The notes below the pieces were generated by a model. It was not told where the DNA came from. It worked only from the letters and a program-made list of their open reading frames with translations, and did not search any database. The translations under genes and the position numbers were made by a program. Below, piece by piece: positions 5,376 through 7,204 of a DNA stretch of 7,204 nt (positions are counted from its first letter, which is position 1; every line of letters begins with the position of its first letter). This DNA comes from Candidatus Finniella inopinata (GTDB taxonomy: Bacteria; Pseudomonadota; Alphaproteobacteria; Paracaedibacterales; CAITNM01), in assembly GCA_945903885.1 (NCBI GenBank), contig CAMDPB010000050.1, positions 1 to 7,204 on the forward strand, written 5' to 3'.

Positions 5376-6450
5376 GAGTGGTTAGCCAATATGCGCTTAC
5401 AAAAGTTACAATTGGTGGGATCCATGCTGCTGCTATAATCGGAATTTTATGAGCTATTCCATAGGCGTGGATGATATGTTCAAAAAAATGCATCAAAAAA
5501 GAAAATATAATGCTAGCTCCAATAATCATACTGAACGATTTATTTCTTGTTGGAACCAAACAAAAACTAGCAGCTAGAAATATAAAACCAATCATCATGC
5601 CAATTTTTGCAATCTGTTGATGCCATAGCATAGCATATGAACTAGCGTTTAGCCCTGCGGTTTCTAACATTTTAATAAACGCAGGTGTTTGAAAAAAAGA
5701 AATTGTTTCAGGTGGAGCGGTTGATTGTTGAATTTGTTCCATGGTGATAGTTGTTGACTCAACATGGTCCTCAAGGTTTTCTTGGCGATGATCAGAAATA
5801 ATATTGACGTTATGCATATGCCATTTTTGATTTTCTAGTTCGGCAACTTCAGCATCAACTCGCCTTAAAAAATCTCCATTTTTACTAAACTGGAAAATCA
5901 TTAAATGTTTAAATTGTTTTTGCATAACGTTGAAGTTTTTTGCGTGAATAATATTTTGAGAATCAGAAAAATTTTCTCTAAGCCATAGACCGGTATTAGT
6001 AAATGAAACGCTATATGGTTTTTTTTGGAAAATTTTTTCTTCTAAAATAACCATTCTTCCAAAAAGTGCTGATCGAACAGGGTCAAGTACGACAATATTT
6101 AACAATCCTAAAAAAACAACCACAATCGATATGCCGCTTAAAAACTGTAATCGAGATACTCCAAAGCTAAACATCACAACAAAATTTTGTGATTGAGCTA
6201 GTCGTAAAAAGCATGCAAGAGCAGCAAAAAAAGTAATCGATGGCAACAGTTGATCCAGAATTTTTGGCAATTTTAAAAATGCTATTTGAAAAAGAATTGA
6301 AAATGGCACGTCATGTTGCATGGTGCGTTTTGTAAGGTCGATCATTTCAAAAAGGCTAATAACTAAAGCTACAGTTAAAAAAATAAGCCCAAACCAAAAT
6401 AAAAAATTTCGACTGATATACCCATTGATGGTTGAGATTAAATACCACAT
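5359..6450 (-). CDS. lptG: LPS export ABC transporter permease LptG
   Basis: LptG is one of the two inner-membrane permeases of the LptB2FG complex, which extracts lipopolysaccharide from the inner membrane and feeds it to the LptC-LptA-LptD bridge. The 363-residue protein has the six-helix YjgP/YjgQ layout: helices at about 16-37, 66-83, 103-123, 282-299, 305-327 and 335-357, with a beta-rich periplasmic domain between helices 3 and 4 (about 125-275, including TNTGLWLRE at 151-159). The cytoplasmic FSFGVSRLQFL segment (94-104) matches the coupling-helix region, usually 'm...G.s...l'. The ATG at 6450 overlaps the lptF end by 13 bp, with AGAGG 11 nt upstream, so it is translationally coupled. 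Assignment as LptG rather than LptF rests on its downstream position and sequence feel; the two are paralogues. No lptD or surA follows it. Confidence 0.9.
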   Translation of the reverse strand: MWYLISTINGYISRNFLFWFGLIFLTVALVISLFEMIDLTKRTMQHDVPFSILFQIAFLKLPKILDQLLPSITFFAALACFLRLAQSQNFVVMFSFGVSRLQFLSGISIVVVFLGLLNIVVLDPVRSALFGRMVILEEKIFQKKPYSVSFTNTGLWLRENFSDSQNIIHAKNFNVMQKQFKHLMIFQFSKNGDFLRRVDAEVAELENQKWHMHNVNIISDHRQENLEDHVESTTITMEQIQQSTAPPETISFFQTPAFIKMLETAGLNASSYAMLWHQQIAKIGMMIGFIFLAASFCLVPTRNKSFSMIIGASIIFSFLMHFFEHIIHAYGIAHKIPIIAAAWIPPIVTFVSAYWLTTLLDDR

Positions 6451-7204
6451 CGTTCAAGCAGCCTCTGTATGGTGTGATGAAATTTTTCATATCTTAAAGC
6501 AATGAACGCTAGCACTAGAGATGTTATAACTAGACCATATGCAAGCATTGCTGAAAATTGGAAACGAAGCTGCAATTGCAACAAGTTTAATATTAGCCAC
6601 TGGAAAAGTACACCAGCCAAAATAAGGTAAAAAATGCGTTTGCGACGTAATCGCCTTGAAGGACGATTAACCACCATTGCTAATGCCACCATCAGCATAT
6701 TTATTAAACATAAAAAAGGTAATAGAATTCTCTGATGTCCTTCTGCAGCCATGCGTTTTTGTAATTTTAAATTTTCTGAATTTTCACCAGTTACCTGAAA
6801 AAGTTCTCGTATATCTTTTTCATAAGGTTTTAAGTTTCGTGTATTCACAATCGTTGTGAACGCATCAAAATTGTAGATAAGCTCATCAAATTCAAATGAT
6901 TGAACTGTTTTTTTGCTGTCTTTTTCTTGCCTAGTTCCATTATGCAGAATTAAAACATATTGATCGTTTATCTTCTTCAATATCCCTTCTTTAGCAAATA
7001 TGGTGTACGGTTTTTTTGATTTCCCATCTGCATGCTCACCTGTATCATGGATAAAAACTCCCTCAAACTCTTTTGCTGATCTGCGTTTTTCTACAAAAAT
7101 TGTTAAGCTTTTTATAACGTTGAAAGACCCATCTCTCACGATTGATGAAGAAAATTGGTTGCGAAGCTGAAATTCTTGGGCGCGGAATGCTCTATAGGCG
7201 TTTG
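6438..7204 (-). CDS. lptF: LPS export ABC transporter permease LptF (C-terminal part, runs off right edge)
   Basis: The open frame continues without a stop to the window end, giving 254 residues of the C-terminal part of a protein usually about 360-400 long. The visible N-terminal stretch, AYRAFRAQEFQLRNQFSSSIVRDGSFNVIKSLTIFVEKR (fragment residues 2-40), matches the LptF connection from helix 3 into the periplasmic beta domain ('...LR...... l..G.F......ltvyv..r'). FEGVFIHDT (46-54) follows. The C-terminal part has MAAEGHQRILLPFLCLINMLMVALAM (151-176), the typical 'E.h.R...Pl..l...l...', and two more helices (about 189-210 and 216-236). The start codon and first three helices lie outside the window; a GTG at 7139 is internal, not a start. 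It forms the LptB2FG permease heterodimer with LptG, encoded immediately downstream with a 13-bp overlap. Confidence 0.9.
   Translation of the reverse strand, partial: NAYRAFRAQEFQLRNQFSSSIVRDGSFNVIKSLTIFVEKRRSAKEFEGVFIHDTGEHADGKSKKPYTIFAKEGILKKINDQYVLILHNGTRQEKDSKKTVQSFEFDELIYNFDAFTTIVNTRNLKPYEKDIRELFQVTGENSENLKLQKRMAAEGHQRILLPFLCLINMLMVALAMVVNRPSRRLRRKRIFYLILAGVLFQWLILNLLQLQLRFQFSAMLAYGLVITSLVLAFIALRYEKFHHTIQRLLERCGI

Overview
The window is a compact, AT-rich (roughly 40% GC by eye) stretch of bacterial chromosome carrying housekeeping and envelope genes. Everything points to a Gram-negative proteobacterium, most likely an AT-rich alphaproteobacterium. The reasons are a PpiD/SurA-type chaperone divergent from a triosephosphate isomerase gene, a DUF4424 exported protein, and an overlapping lptF-lptG pair. 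The small, AT-biased, tightly packed genes and the shortened TpiA would fit a host-associated lineage such as Holosporales-like bacteria, but that placement is inference. I see no mobile element, tRNA, rRNA, CRISPR array or phage gene.

Layout. (1) 1-167, minus: N-terminus of a membrane-anchored periplasmic foldase (PpiD-like), running off the left edge. (2) 253-930, plus: tpiA, short for its family but with all catalytic motifs, followed by a good candidate intrinsic terminator (974-1004). (3) 986-2146, minus: a secreted DUF4424-family protein with a recognisable promoter overlapped by a 13-bp palindrome. (4) 2295-3840, plus: a tightly packed fabD - cutA - DUF167 (YggU-like) operon, the two downstream genes starting with GTG 1 nt and 0 nt after the preceding stop. 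A GC-rich hairpin with a T-tract (3876-3903) probably ends it. (5) 3953-5356, plus: rpoN (sigma-54), complete with HTH and RpoN box. (6) 5359-7204, minus: lptG and the C-terminal two thirds of lptF, overlapping by 13 bp and running off the right edge. rpoN and lptG converge with only 2 bp between their stop codons.

Functionally the window mixes envelope biogenesis (periplasmic folding, LPS export by the LptBFG transporter), fatty-acid initiation (FabD), glycolysis (TpiA) and global transcription control (RpoN). No new defence or mobile system is evident. The points most worth a second look are the shortened TpiA, the uncharacterised DUF4424 protein with its palindromic promoter, two 13-bp palindromes of identical 6-1-6 geometry in two different intergenic regions, and the fabD-cutA-DUF167 gene grouping.
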